Assembly: GCA_000310025.1 (NCBI GenBank)
Contig: FN649746.1
Span: forward strand, 171,754 to 235,753
From: Ectocarpus siliculosus
Taxonomy: Eukaryota; Sar; Phaeophyceae; Ectocarpales; Ectocarpaceae
Length of the DNA: 64,000 nt
Direction: 5' to 3'
The notes beneath the pieces were generated by a model. It saw only the letters and a program-made list of their open reading frames with translations. It had not been told where the DNA came from and searched no databases. Of the stretch, positions 30,389-42,600 are shown piece by piece. Both the position numbers and the translations under genes were made by a program. The stretch's first letter is position 1. The number at the start of each line of letters is the position of its first letter.

Positions 30389-30544
30389 GCACGATAGGGA
30401 CGAGAACAGCTCGGTTGCTCACCGACGTAGACCACGCCCAACACAAATGGTGCGTTCTGACAAAGCCTTCGGCGAGAAACACTCTCAACATTCAACCCCA
30501 CCACTACTATCAGCACCGTCACCTTTTTTACTGCGGAGCAATGG

Positions 30545-30590
30545 ACCTTCAACAAAATCGGTCCAGGGGCTGTGGTATCCTAAGCATCGT
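30545..30590 (+). mobile_element. MITE-like element, right-end fragment
   Basis: Only AAAATCGGTCCAGGGGCTGT and GGTATCCTAAGC are present, matching the right terminal repeat. The rest is missing. Confidence 0.5.
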
Positions 30591-30859
30591 ATGCATACGA
30601 AATCAGGAGCATCTTGACATCCTCCCCCCCCCATTCCCCGTCTTGTCGTACCTCCCGTTCGCGGTGCACCTCCTGGTTCTCTTTGCACTCAGACTGCGAC
30701 GACGCCTTCTTCCAAGGCCTCCCCCCCCCCTCCGCAGTCCTGGCCCTCTTGCGGGGCCCCTTGCCCTCCCGCCCGCCCGCCGCCGCCGCCGCCGCCGCCG
30801 CTATCGTTGGCTTTGAGCGCTTCACCACCGGCGTCACCTTCTTGAGGCTACGGCTGCCT

Positions 30860-33800
30860 TTAGCCTTCGCCTCTAGGGATGACAAAGAAGTATTCGCGTC
30901 TGCGCTTGATGCCAGGGGGCTCGTCCGTGTTGGCGCCGGGGGCGGAGGTGTCCGAGCCGGCTTCTGGCGGCGTGTCGTCGGCTGGTGCGGTTTGGCATGG
31001 GGTTTTCGACGTCGTTCGAAGAGGCGTTTTGACGCGTGTGGCAAAGGGGACGAGCGAGGAGGCAAGTGTGGTGTGAGACTTCGGGGGGGGAGGGGGTATT
31101 CGATAGGTCAAGGATGACATGCAGGGAGTGTTAGAGGTGTCGCGATAAGGACAGGAGCCGAATCTACACGAGCAGTGTCACACCTACGCCAGGACCAGAG
31201 CCAACAGGGGCCTACAGCACCAACACCGACCACAACGCAATATGGCACACCACCTTTACGGCCGCACAGGCGTAAGCACTGCGACAGCCACGGCTGCATC
31301 AACCAATACCACTCCACGTAGCACGACACCCACAGCCACCGAACATCATGACGGCAGCGGCAAGGGCAGCAACAAACACCACTTGCCGTCTGCAGGTTGC
31401 ACAAGATTCCACACCCCCTGGACCGACTGTCAAAAGCTCGACTAACCCATACGTTTTCCGGGAAGCTCTAGACGCGGCGGTACAAACGCCTCCCGCCATT
31501 TATCTGCACCGCCACACTATTTGTGGTGCGGAGCATATCGGGCTGTAAAACCGGTCCAGGGTGTGTGGTATCTTACGTATGCAACTACTCCGGAGTACGA
31601 TGCAACCGTCACGGCGTCGCGGCGACAAACCTACGACTTGACTATCTCTTCCTCTCTCTACGAGGCCACCGTTCAACCGGAACTTTGTTCTACCGGAGGC
31701 GCGAAAGTTTTTTCCGATGTGGCGCACAATCCTGCCACCCAGCATGACCCTAGTACCGTCGTAGGTGGCATGACACAAGATGTCACACACCCCGGGATTG
31801 ATTTTCAATACTTGATTATTCGGCAGGAAAAGCACCGATGGTGCCGGGAAATGGCGGCATTGGAGCCGTCTTGTCGAGAGCTTTTCCCGAAAACGTGTCA
31901 TTACATCCTTTCGTCGTGAAGCAATCGAGCTTTGAAAATCGTCCAGGGGGTGTGGTATCCTGCGTCACCTACTGTAGGAAGGGCGGCTACTTGTTCTGGG
32001 GAGCAACTATAGCCAACAAACAATCTCAGTCCGGGGGGGGGGGTTGTACTCATAGTCATGCATGCCGTAATCGTTAGACCATTGACCTCATTCGGGGGGG
32101 GGGGGGGGGATTGGCGCACTCATGCCCTTACTGGCGTACTTTACCTCGGGCACCTCGACGGTGAACCTGTCGCGAGGAGCCGACTGCCTGGCGGCAATCT
32201 CCAGCGGGGTGCACGAGATGTAGGTCTCCTGCACCCTCTTCTCGCTGCCGCCCAAGAGGTACTTGATATCAAAGTACGACATCTGCACCATTTCGCCGCA
32301 CACCTCTTCCTCGGCTGTCATCGCCAACACGATACGCGGTACAATAGTTAGAACCGGCGAACCAAACCTTTTTTTGAGAAGCAAAGGCTAAGATTTTGGC
32401 GGTACATGAGAAAAAGAGAAAAAAAAACTACGAGTAACAAAGGGTCAGATTTTGGCGGTAAATGAGGAGTAGAAATCGACGAAGAAGAAACACACCTCAG
32501 ACGCGGATCCTACAATAAGCTCCGTATCATGAGCTACTCGACAGTAAATAGTGGTGACGAAAAAGCCTCGACCCCAAAATTGACGTTTCTTAAACGCTGG
32601 CGCTAGCTGTATCGAGGTCGGTTCGGGGTGATGGGAAAAGATTAGAAAAGAAGATGTCGGGCTCCGGGTAGATTCGGCACTACAAGAACAAGGGTAGAGA
32701 CAGACAGGTGTTTCATAACGGTAACAAATCGATTCGAGGCGGTGAAAAGCCCGCGTGCGGGCGGGCTGGGGGTCATCCATCTACCGACTGGGGGTGATGA
32801 AGCTTTTAACCGTGCGAGTGTCTACTAACAAAACGCGACATCACCGCTTGGCCTAAACTAGCCCGACACCAATCACCAATCAACCTGATGCTCGAGGAGC
32901 CACCATAATCTATTCGTCGTGCCATGGGTAGCTGCAAAATAGAATAGAACAACATCATGGGAAAGAAAAACTTCCATGTGACGTCATGCGGCGACACCAT
33001 CTCGCCCGATTACAACACTATTCAAGAGTTAGCATACCGCTCTGGTAATATAGCAGCCATTGGGAACTCAAACGAGGAGCCACCATAATCTATTCGTCGT
33101 GCCATGTGCCACGGGTAGCTGCAAAATAGAATAGAACAACATCATGGAAAGAAAAACTTCCATGTGACGTCATGCGGCGACACCATCTCGCCCGATTACA
33201 CTATTCAAGAGTTAGCATACCGCTCTGGTAATATAGCACCCATTGGGAACTCAAACTTGTCTCCGAGCGGCCTTCATATTTCCCAACAGAGTGGAACACA
33301 CGTGTACAAGAGCTCGCGCCAAACTCAACATCCAACATAAGCAAGCATTCAACTCGGAAGACCCCCAGCAACACGGCCGGTACAACCTACGACAGGACAG
33401 CAAACGAACGAAAGACACGAAACCTAGCGGTAACAATAGCGTCGCGTCCTACCGGTGTACTTCTTTGTAATGCGGCCGATCCCGCCGGGCTTGTTGCTGC
33501 CGGGCCAGCACCGGCGCTCCACGTCCACAGTCTTGTGCGCACCGTCTGTCCCTTGCGGGCACATGCACGGTCCGAACGCGGTCCCCTGCTGAGGTTTGCC
33601 GAAAATGAGTCAAGACAAGGGCAGGGCGGCACGCAGACGATATGATGGAGAAAGTAGTCCATCGAGGTGGGCTTGTATATTGACCGTCGATGGTTATGTT
33701 GTTGACGTCCACAGCCCGTCTCAGCCAGTCTTCTCTTTGTCAACTCTCTCGAATACACTTTTCTCTTGACGGTACATACCCTACCATACCCTCCGGAGGT

Positions 33801-36800
33801 TCGTTCAACAGTCCCCTTGCAACAGAAAACAGAAAAAACTTCACTGTTCCCATGGGCGGCTTGGAAAAAAAAAATGAGACGACGCGCACATCTTGGGAGG
33901 CGCCGAAAACGATTCCCGTAGCCAACACTGGCTACGACACCAACATACTATGGGTTGCAGATTTCATGAGATATCACACCCCCTGGACCGATATTCAAAG
34001 CTTGATTACTCTGCAGGGAAAGCAGTGACGGTGCCGAAAAAGGCGGATTTGGAAACCGTCCCGTCGAGAGCTTTCCGAGCACGTATCGTTTGCCTCCGGC
34101 ATCCTCTCGGTCGTAGAGAAATCGACCTTTGAATAATCGGTCCTGGGGGTGTGGTATCTTATGCAAACTACGGTAAGTTCCACCTCACACCGCGGCTAAG
34201 ATACGGTACGATGAACCAAGACGCTACTACACCGCTCTTGTTTCACGAACCTTCCCGTCCCCCTTCGCCTTGCTCTTCGGAGCGGCCCCAGCACCACCGC
34301 CGCCGGCTCCCGCGACATCGCCGGATGCTGCTGCTGCTGCTGCTGCTCCGGCCCCAACAGGCTCCACCGCAACACCACTCCGCTCTTCAGAGGTACCTCC
34401 TACGTCACCGCCCACGGCCTTCTCTCCCTGCGTCTCCTTCAATCCGGCCTCACCGTCTACCTCCATGTTAGCCTCCCGTGCCTCTTGAACCTCTCCCTTG
34501 CCTCCTACCACCACCTCGACTTCCTCCACCTCGGCCTCACCTTCTACCTCCATGGCCGCCCCCTGGTGCGGGGTTTCCTTGCCGTTGTCCGGCCCTACCA
34601 TGTCCCCCTCCTCGGGACCTTGGACGTCCCCCTGAGGGACCGGTCCCGAAGGCTTTGGGGGCGCCGAACACGGCGTACCAGCGCCAGCCGTCGTCGACAC
34701 ACACCCCTGCGCGCCAGCCGTGGCAGCAGCACCAGCAGCAGTGGCTGCAGCGGCAGCACCAGCGGCAGCCGGAGAGAGTTCGGCGGCACATGACCGAGCA
34801 GGCTTTCCCGCAGGGGAAACGCACCCTTGAGAAGAGGTCTCCGTGCTACCTTCCACCGTGCGGGCTAGATCTACTACCCTAGCAGGCTTTTCCCCCGCGG
34901 CCGGTGCATCAGGAGAAGCGTTTCCTTGAGAGGAGGAGGTATGGGTGCTACCCTTTGCTGTGTGCGCTGGGTCTAACACCGCAGCCAGCTTTTCCGCAGC
35001 CGGCGCCTCGGGAGCAACTCCGGTCACGGTGCTGCCCTTCACCGTGCGGGATTCGTCTACCATCGAAGAAGGCTTGTTAGCGGGAGTAGGAGGTGCTCCA
35101 GCCTGTCGAAGTGGACATCAGCAATTAGTGAAAGGGAGGGATGCAGCCCAGGTTACCTCAGGGCGACGGGGGGGAGGAAGCACATGGGTCCGTAACACGA
35201 GCTGTACCAAACATTTCACCTACAACAGGTAGTGAAGGCGAAGGCCCGCACGCTGGGCCTCAGCAAGTAACGGCGATTCTCAAAGAAGCCTCTCCTGGGC
35301 TACATACTGCTACAAGCCCAAAGAGAGCCGGTTGATATCACATGGCCGTGTCGTTTCGATGCCGCAGCGCGCGGCAGGAGCAACACTGAGTATTCCCTTC
35401 GGCAACGAGCGGATGAGCACGACGACACATCTTAGACGACCCGAAGGCACAGGCAGCGTCGCGACTATCTGCAACAACAGCGGGAGAGCTCTCATCCACG
35501 GGGAGGCACAGTGTCCTGTGCCTCTTCAACACTTGTTCTTAGAAAATACACATGAAAAACAAGGAAGACTACGCGATCGAGATATTGCCACAGTCCAAAG
35601 GGAGTGCTCAAGTCTTTTCAGTGAGTGAAGGCAACCGACTGGAAACTGGGCTTGTTTCGAGTCTGTTCAAGCCTACACCCATTTTTTCACCTCTTGCGCT
35701 TGCTCTCGATCTTTGGAGGCAAGGGTTTGCTCGCCCTTCTTCTCCACTACGGCTTCCACTCCCTTGTCCTGCGGCTTTTCTTGGGGCCGGGTAGACTCTT
35801 GCGGCTTCTCCTGTTCATGCCCATCTGCCTGGCGTTGCTGCCACTCGTACTCGGCCAGGAGGCTTGGTTGGGAAACCACGTACTGCGGGAGCTGTAGCAG
35901 GACAGCGACAAGAGGGTAGGGGGGAAGCAGTGCTGTGGCCGCTGTTACACGCTCATGTCGGCAACAACCTTTGCTTGTTCATGTTGTCTTCAAGATTAAA
36001 ACCGTTCCTCCTGCGGTGTCTTGCTGAGTACCTTTTAACGTCCGTAGTCCAAGAAACCGTGCAGATGTGGATTGGCGTTCCAAGAAAGGCAAGCTTTGCC
36101 CTCACACCGACGTAGACATGTCGATGGAGGAAACGGTGAGCGTTTCCTGGTGTAGGGGTCTAAACCACTTTCTAATGGCTTCGAAGGAACGTAGACAGCC
36201 CTTTCAGAAGCCGAAATCAAAATATTTGACCAGGCAGCTCAAACCATTTAGACTAGTCAGCCCAACCCAGCAGACTACGCGTTGTAGTCCGCACTGACTA
36301 CATAGTCTAATGGTTTGGTTCGGCCTCTATAGCTCCAAGGAGCATGGCAGCACCGTCAACCCGCCAAAAAGACTGAAAAACGTGACAAGCTCACGGGTAC
36401 ATATCAGCAGTGCTCGATGCATACTAGCATCACCAGAGCCACCACATCAGAGCTACCTTCAACGGTGTCAACGCAACACGTCCATCTACCCCGCGATCCG
36501 TCCAGCACTCCACTAGCAACATCAGCGCTACCTCCACGCTTTCAACGCAACACATACCCACCTTCCCCTGAGCCATTACAGTGCCGAGAGCAGTCTACTA
36601 GCAACGTCAGAGCTACCTCAACGGTTTCGCACCCAAATCCACATTGGTATCCCAGCGCCATGACCCGACAGCAACCAAACCAGCATCACAGACCGCAGCG
36701 CCCCTCACCTCAGCGGCCTCCATGGAACTCCCACTGCCACCACCGCCTTCGGGCCCGCATACCGTCCATCCGCTACCCGTAAACCGCCAACCCTTGACTC

Positions 36801-37713
36801 CCTCCAAGAACTTCCACAAGCGTCTCTCGTCTGGCAGCTTCGAGCAGCTCTTGTCGCCCTTGCCCTCTGACGCCTGTTTCTCGACGCCTTCCTTCTCCAC
36901 CTCACGCGGTTGGGTGGCGACACGCTCGTCCGCGGTCGTGCTTGCGGGGGTTCGCTCCTGGTAGACGGCAGGGTACGTTCGTTGCAAAGGGGTACGCAGG
37001 CGGCCAGAGGGTATGAGAGAGCACAAACTGCCACCTGGTACAGCCATATGGGTGCACGCGCACTGGCCCTATCATCGTCGACAGAAGAACGGATCCAACC
37101 CATAGGGTGGCTTGGTGGAACAAAAGATAATACATGTTCAAGCCAAGCCCGTCCTCCGAACCTCCCACAGCAACCTTCTACACGTCGAAACCGGTAATCA
37201 ACCTACATACCAAAACCTGTGCTGTACCTCTGGCCGCCCTGTAGGATAAGGATGGTTGGGGGCTGTGCACGTTGACAACAATCGAGAATATCTTGGACCG
37301 AAGGCAAGAAAGTTCTATTATTCTGCTGTATACTCCACTCCTGAAGGCGACAAGCGACGGAAGGGGTGGGAAGTCTTGTACAGGTACAGCAGTACCGCTA
37401 TGTACACGACGCCATGGAGGCATGAATCCTACAATAGCGCGATGTCTTCGCAGCAAAATCGTTGCCGCGGCGAAGAGAAAGTCTCGATCAACCAGCAGCA
37501 GCAGTAGCACTAGCAACAAATGTAGAAAATTCACAGCAACACCGGCCGGAAGCTTCAGGGGAGGGGTGTGCTCACATCAGGCTTGCAAGATGAAAGTCTA
37601 CTGCGGTATCATATTATAGTAATCTCCGCGTCTCGTACAGCAGAATAGTCGCTTACCAGTGTGCGCACATTTCGCATATGCAGTGGATTCTCCGTCTGCG
37701 TTTGGGTATGTGT

Positions 37714-37771
<58 letters not shown>

Positions 37772-37867
37772 ACTCACCTTCTCAACGGTGGATGGGGTGG
37801 AGCCCGCCAACTTGGTAGGTCCGGCCACGACCTTGTCGTCCGTTCCTTGGTCGGTCGAGTCCACCAT
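30860..37867 (-). CDS. Nuclear-type protein with GWR and WPG.NKPGG motifs
   Basis: Seven phase-consistent exons (37778-37867, 36709-36957, 35691-35882, 34251-35102, 33453-33585, 32145-32314, 30860-31078) give 634 residues. The start ATG at 37867 has the context CACCATGG. Recognisable pieces are RRLWKFLEGVKGWR (residues about 76-89), resembling the LW..L...GW repeat of stramenopile PHD-type proteins, and a C-terminal block RRCWPGSNKPGGIGRI...YFDIKYLLGGSEK, a WPG.NKPGG..R / Y(D)xKYxLGG pattern that I associate with chromatin proteins of this lineage. Between them is a 284-residue Ala/Gly/Glu-rich, low-complexity exon. The tail contains basic clusters (IKRRREYF). A chromatin or transcription role is inferred, not shown. 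The last exon is the weakest: a second minus-strand frame overlapping it (30614 to about 31065, reading KRSKPTIAA...) is also GC-rich and open. Introns contain three MITE copies and a 183-bp duplication. Confidence 0.7.
31391..31590 (+). mobile_element. MITE-like element, copy 4
   Basis: Left end GCACAAGATTCCACACCCCC with TGGACCGACTGTCAAAAGCT; right end ACCGGTCCAGGGTGTGTGGT with ATCTTACGTATGC. It lies in the last intron of the NKPGG-motif gene and is followed within 170 bases by another copy. Confidence 0.8.
31758..31978 (+). mobile_element. MITE-like element, copy 5
   Basis: A full copy with matching ends: CGTCGTAGGTGGCATGACAC at the left and CCTGCGTCACCTACTGTAGG at the right, with ATTTTCAATACTTGATTATT and AATCGAGCTTTGAAAATCG as inner inverted segments. 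Confidence 0.85.
32034..32110 (+). repeat. G-tract repeat family, terminal fragment
   Basis: G-run, TTGTACTCATAGTCATGCAT, GCCGTAATCGTTAGACCATT, then a second G-run after CATTC. Only the first 60 bases of the family are present. The minus-strand gene's exon 32145-32314 ends just beyond it. Confidence 0.75.
32892..33256 (+). repeat. Recent 183-bp tandem duplication
   Basis: Units 32892-33072 and 33073-33256 are nearly identical (a few indels of 1-6 bases). Each contains TGTGACGTCATGCGG with a perfect TGACGTCA palindrome. They lie in the intron between exons 32145-32314 and 33453-33585 of the NKPGG-motif gene. Confidence 0.9.
33952..34176 (+). mobile_element. MITE-like element, copy 6
   Basis: Left end GAGATATCACACCCCCTGGA, interior GTGCCGAAAAAGGCGGATTT, right end GGTCCTGGGGGTGTGGTATC. 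Its right end lies about 75 bases from the donor of the 284-codon exon of the NKPGG-motif gene. Confidence 0.85.
37709..37772. repeat. (CT)n microsatellite at the first donor of the NKPGG-motif gene
   Basis: A CT run starts within a few bases of the intron 1 donor, so on the gene's strand the transcript reads GTGAGTGAGAGATAGAGAGA and on into a GA tract. Confidence 0.9.
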
Positions 37868-39688
37868 GGTGCAGAAAACCCTCGGCGTTGCTGATGTCTT
37901 GTCGTGGTGGGAAAAGTCGTGGCGAGACGTGGCACACGAGAGAGAAATATTTGGTAAGGTTGGCAAATGTCGGGCATAAGGCGTTCGTGAACCTGCACGC
38001 GATTTTCTGCATACGGTGTGTGTGTGTGGGGGGGGGGTCGATATAAGCGGTCTGAATAAGGCGGTTGGTCGATATAAGGCCCGCTGTAAGGCTGTGATCG
38101 ACCCTAACAAAGGTAAACCCATCCCAAGCCGGAGACACTAGCGACACAGCAGTGATTAGCGCACGTGCCTTCTCTAACTTCAGAGGGGGAGGCGGTGCGT
38201 GTGCCGTTCTTGTTCTTTACACGGTTTTAGAAAACATTTTTGAAGTTAACCAGGTGAAGGGAGTGTTCGTCGTAGAAGAATGAAGGGAGTGTTCGTCGCA
38301 CAAGAATGAACGAACACCGTCGCCGTCGCGGACATGCCCGCACCGCACAAGTCGTCCGTAGTCAATCGGAGGGAATGGGAGTAGCATGGGATGATGGCCA
38401 ACGGTTGATGATGCGGGTCGCGCCGAACACATCGGTAATGCAGCTGTACACGACGGCGGTGTGTGTGACGGCGGTACTCTCGATTGCATTGAGGAACCGG
38501 AGGGGCAACATCCGCAAACAAACCCCACGACTGCTGTGTGACACCCTCCCTCCTACACTGCGTCCACCCTATAAACAGGGCGGCAACCACCCTTTCGAGC
38601 CATCCTGAAAACCTGAAGAAGGCAACGCGGTAACCGCCTTATTATTCGCGATGAAGGCGGTTGCCCGTTGCGAGGGGGTTATGTTCAGCTGCCCCGCCGC
38701 CTGATACATACAATATCGGTGCCCGAGTGCGTGCTGGCATGTACTTCTATGTACAGAAGACGTTTATTGTAGTTAAAAGAGCAGGTTTGAAATATTTGGG
38801 TTGGACGACAGGGGGAAGAGAGAGAAAGACTAAAGAGAGAGAGAGAGAGAAAAATGCAAAATGCAGCACATCACAAATTTTGAGATTGCATTGTTAATAG
38901 TGCCGTCTCAGCGACTACAAACCCTATTTGCAGCGAGCGGTGGTGTCCTCCTGTCTAGCTGTCTACAGCAGTCCTTGAGCACTCTGGTGTCGCCCGCAGT
39001 CCTAGACTACACACCGAAAGTGGACGTTGTGATTTATCCAAAATTACAAACACAAAATTTCGGATTCGGAACGAGGCACATACATTACATGCCGGGTACA
39101 AGATGTGTGCGGCAAACGGGGCTACAGCCAGCTAGAGTGTGTGTCAGATTAGTCTATCCTCGAGCAAAGGGGCGTGAGGGCAGGCGCCGCTGCAGGCACG
39201 GCCATTTCAAACGACAGCATCCTATCCTCCGGGGCAAGATCAGAGGGCGAGCAGAGTCCACTTTCAATTACGAGATGAGTGCGCCCGAGGGGGTGGCCTT
39301 GGACTCACCGCACAATGAAGGAAAGTAGAACAACCTCGTTCTGCGGAGTCCAGATAATGTGAAGACAAGCTAGCAAGCCTAGCCACACCACTGCTGCTGC
39401 TGTGCACCTCCAACTGGCCTTCTCAACCTAGAGTCAAGCCTGCAGCCGCGGGTCCTCCCGATCCGAACCAGGGGGGATGGTGTTTGTTTTGATTATGCGG
39501 AGCCTCCCCAAAGCGAGCGATTTGATTGGCTGCGACATGCCGACGGACAAAGCAGCCATGTCATGTACATCATCGTGTTCGCTCTCGCCTTTCCGCCCAT
39601 TCTCTGCAGTGATCCCGCTGATCAAACGAAGTACTGCTGTAGCTTGGTTCCAGCACATCAACTCCTGTCAATTAACTAAGCAAGCATC
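37868..39688. other. Spacer between the divergent NKPGG-motif and C7orf50-like genes
   Basis: Both genes start from this 1.8-kb interval. It contains a 29-bp direct repeat (GAAGGGAGTGTTCGTCG at 38258 and 38283) and no supported exon. Confidence 0.55.
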
Positions 39689-42600
39689 ATGGCGAAGAAG
39701 AAGAAGAGTACGAAAAAGAAGAAGCGTGTGGCGGTTCACATCAGGGAGAACATCAAGGGCAAGAGAGAGGCCGCCGCCTCTGCGGACGGGGAAGTCGGTG
39801 CCGACAAGCGAGCGCCCCTGCTGGCGGCACCTTTGGGCGTAGGAAAGCCGAAGCGTCCTCGAGAGCCAGGTGAGAGCTGCTGCTGCTGCTGTTATTTGTT
39901 CGGTTTCTTGGCAAGCAGTACTGCTGTGGTGATGTAGTGTGAGTACAAGCGGTAGCTGCCATTGAAGGTGTGTGGTCGTCTGTGTAGTCTCCCTCTGTTC
40001 GTGTGCAAGGATGTTACTCGTGTACATGTCCGCAGGTGAGCAAAATGAGGTAGAGCAGTACACCACGACTGAAGTGTATGGTGCGGTTCTCCCTAATGGA
40101 CCACCAACATGCCTATCTCGAAAAGCAGACGAACGGTGTGATGAGACAGGACCTGCCTCGTTAGGTAGCCGAAATATAAGGCGGAGATTCGTGGTACGCT
40201 GCACTACACGACACTCAGATATACGGTCCGCTTGTGGTCACGGCGAGTCGGTCGAAAGCTTACCTCGGAGTTCACACAGCAGCTGGGTACCTACCTGCAC
40301 ATACGCTTTCGATGCAAGTGGCACCACTTGCCGTTATTGAATCGCCGCTGCTGTGCCTGTGAACACTTTCCTCGGCGGTGACTAGATCACTCATTTGCTT
40401 GTGGCTGGTTCATGATCAACGTAGGCCAGCGTGTAGTCTAGACTATGCTTCACGGTCCCTTGTTCCCTCTCTCGTCGGTGTTTGGGCCCAACGCCCCGCT
40501 CGTCGCTCCCCCGCTCCCGTCCCGAATGCCCTGCATACTTGACCCTTAACCCTCTTGCGCCACACGGACGACATCGTGTCTGATGGCATGTTGAACCACA
40601 TGGCCTCCTCTCCTGCTGTACAACCGCTGCCGCCGTTTGTGACTGCTGTTGGTACCGTTAGCAGCCGATGCAGCGTCACTGGGGAAGGCCAAAGACGACC
40701 CTGCCCGCAAAGAAAAGGAGCGCACTGACGCGAACAACTATCTCGTGGTGAGTGCGTCGCGTTTTCCTACCAAAACCGTCCAATCGTTTCGTGCACAGCG
40801 CTACCATCGTGGGTTGAATAAGATACTACGCCCTGTCGACCGATTTTCAAAGCTCGATCACCGTGAGAGGCGGAGAGATCGCACCCCCCCCCTTGACAGA
40901 TTTCAAAGCCTGATTGCTCTATACCAGGCTTGTGCCAACACCAAAGGTTGTGGTTTTGGAATTCGTCTCGTCGAGGACTTCCCGTAGATGTATCGGGCTC
41001 TTTCCGCGCCCGCTCGCAAGTGATGCAATCCAGCTTTGAAAGTCGATCTACATAGGGGGGTGTTCACCTCTCCGCCTCTTACGGAATACCACGGTACGGT
41101 ATACGGTATACGGTACGGTACAGACAATCTTGGTCGTGGAATAATCGAGCTTTGAAAGTCGGTCTAGGGGAGGTGCCATCTCTCTGCCTCTTACGGTACT
41201 CTGCAAAAAACACAGCGCTGGTGCCGAAAGTGGCGGCATTGGAACCGTCTCGTCAAGAGCTTTCCGGAAAATTTTGGTTCGATCTTGGCATCCTCTTCGT
41301 CGTGGAGTAGCCAAAGCTTTGAAAATCGATCAAGGGGGTGTGCTATCTTACGCAACGTAGGTTAGCACACTTCTGAAGCTTGGGTAGTCTCGGCTTGCAC
41401 TGCCCCGCTTTGCTGGGTACGCCAAGACTTTTTTTTGGCAGCTCCGAAGCGTGGATGTTAGACAGCGGTGGATTTTGTCAACAGCTATGTACAGCAGTAG
41501 TGGATGTGTCGTCGACCACTACTGAGCCGTGGGATGCGGGAGGATTATTCAGGTTGGCCTGTCCCTCTCTTTGTAGACGAAACATTCCGCATAAGCTGTG
41601 TAGTGGGTAGGGACGACGACGAGCAACTGCTGTGGGGACTGGACGACTTCAACAGCTACCTTACGGTAGTCCAAAAACTATCTTCTAACCTACAGCAGTT
41701 CTACCAGAAACGAGGTTCTTTCCCGGGGAATAAACTGTGCCCCCTGTTGGGGGGGGGGGTGTATTGTGTACTCATTGTCGTGTATGCCGTAGTCGTTTGA
41801 CCATTGACCTCACTTCCCTACAAAGCCAGGACCTGTTTGGGGGGGGGGAGTCACAGCCGTTTCCCTCCACGAGACAGCAGTGTAAGCGTTTACCGGGGGG
41901 GTTCAATATAGCGTGTGCTATCGAAACGCCTTCGCCGAACGCCGATACTTCGCGTGGTATGTTCCCGCTCGGGCGTTCTCTAGGTCCTGCTGGAAAATTC
42001 GACAATATTTGAAATCCCTTCTCGTCCAGCGAGTGCCATGTACGGTTAGCATTTCTATGTCGCTTGTCGAATCTGTAGCTTTCGTTATTTTACTGCAAAC
42101 CTGGGGAGTGGCACTGAGGTCGTGGATGAAAAGAGCCCCACCACTTTCTCTACACATCAAAGTTAGACCATAATTATTTCTTGTATCTACTACTAACCTT
42201 ACGTTTGTGTGTGTTGAACGGCGTGTTTCGGCTTTGTCCTTGCAGGCATGGCTGACCGTACGCAAGGCGAACGAGGCCGCCGAAGAGGCGGGAGTTGCAC
42301 CTCCTCCCGCAACCGGCGTGTGGAAGTTCAACAAGAACACACAAGCCTGGCTCCTTCGCCATGTCTTCTCTGATGATGAGGTTCGTTCCTCATGGATGCT
42401 AAGTTTTAGCGAGGAGTTGCCGCTCTGCCCGTCCCATGGGCCGCCTGTGGGCCGCCCATGGGACGATGGGTGTTCCATGGTCCGTCCCATGGGTCCCTTG
42501 GGCCGTCCCATGCATCCCATCGTCCGCCACAAGCGTTCCATGGGCTGCTGCATTCGTCTCATGGGCCGTCCGTCAATGGCAAAGCTTGCTCAATCCCGTT

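Larger units (their letters stand above)
28861..30859. other. Spacer rich in tandem repeats and TTAGGG-like strings
   Basis: Contains the 110-bp tandem array, a GA run and scattered GGTTAGGG/GGGCTAG strings. The open frame at 29059-29727 lacks coding composition. Confidence 0.5.

Noticed and set aside
36067-36135. Possible plus-strand exon VDWRSKKGKLCPHTDVDMS flanked by TGCAG and GTGAGC
   Set aside because: Has good splice-like ends but no partner exon, and lies inside an intron of the minus-strand gene.
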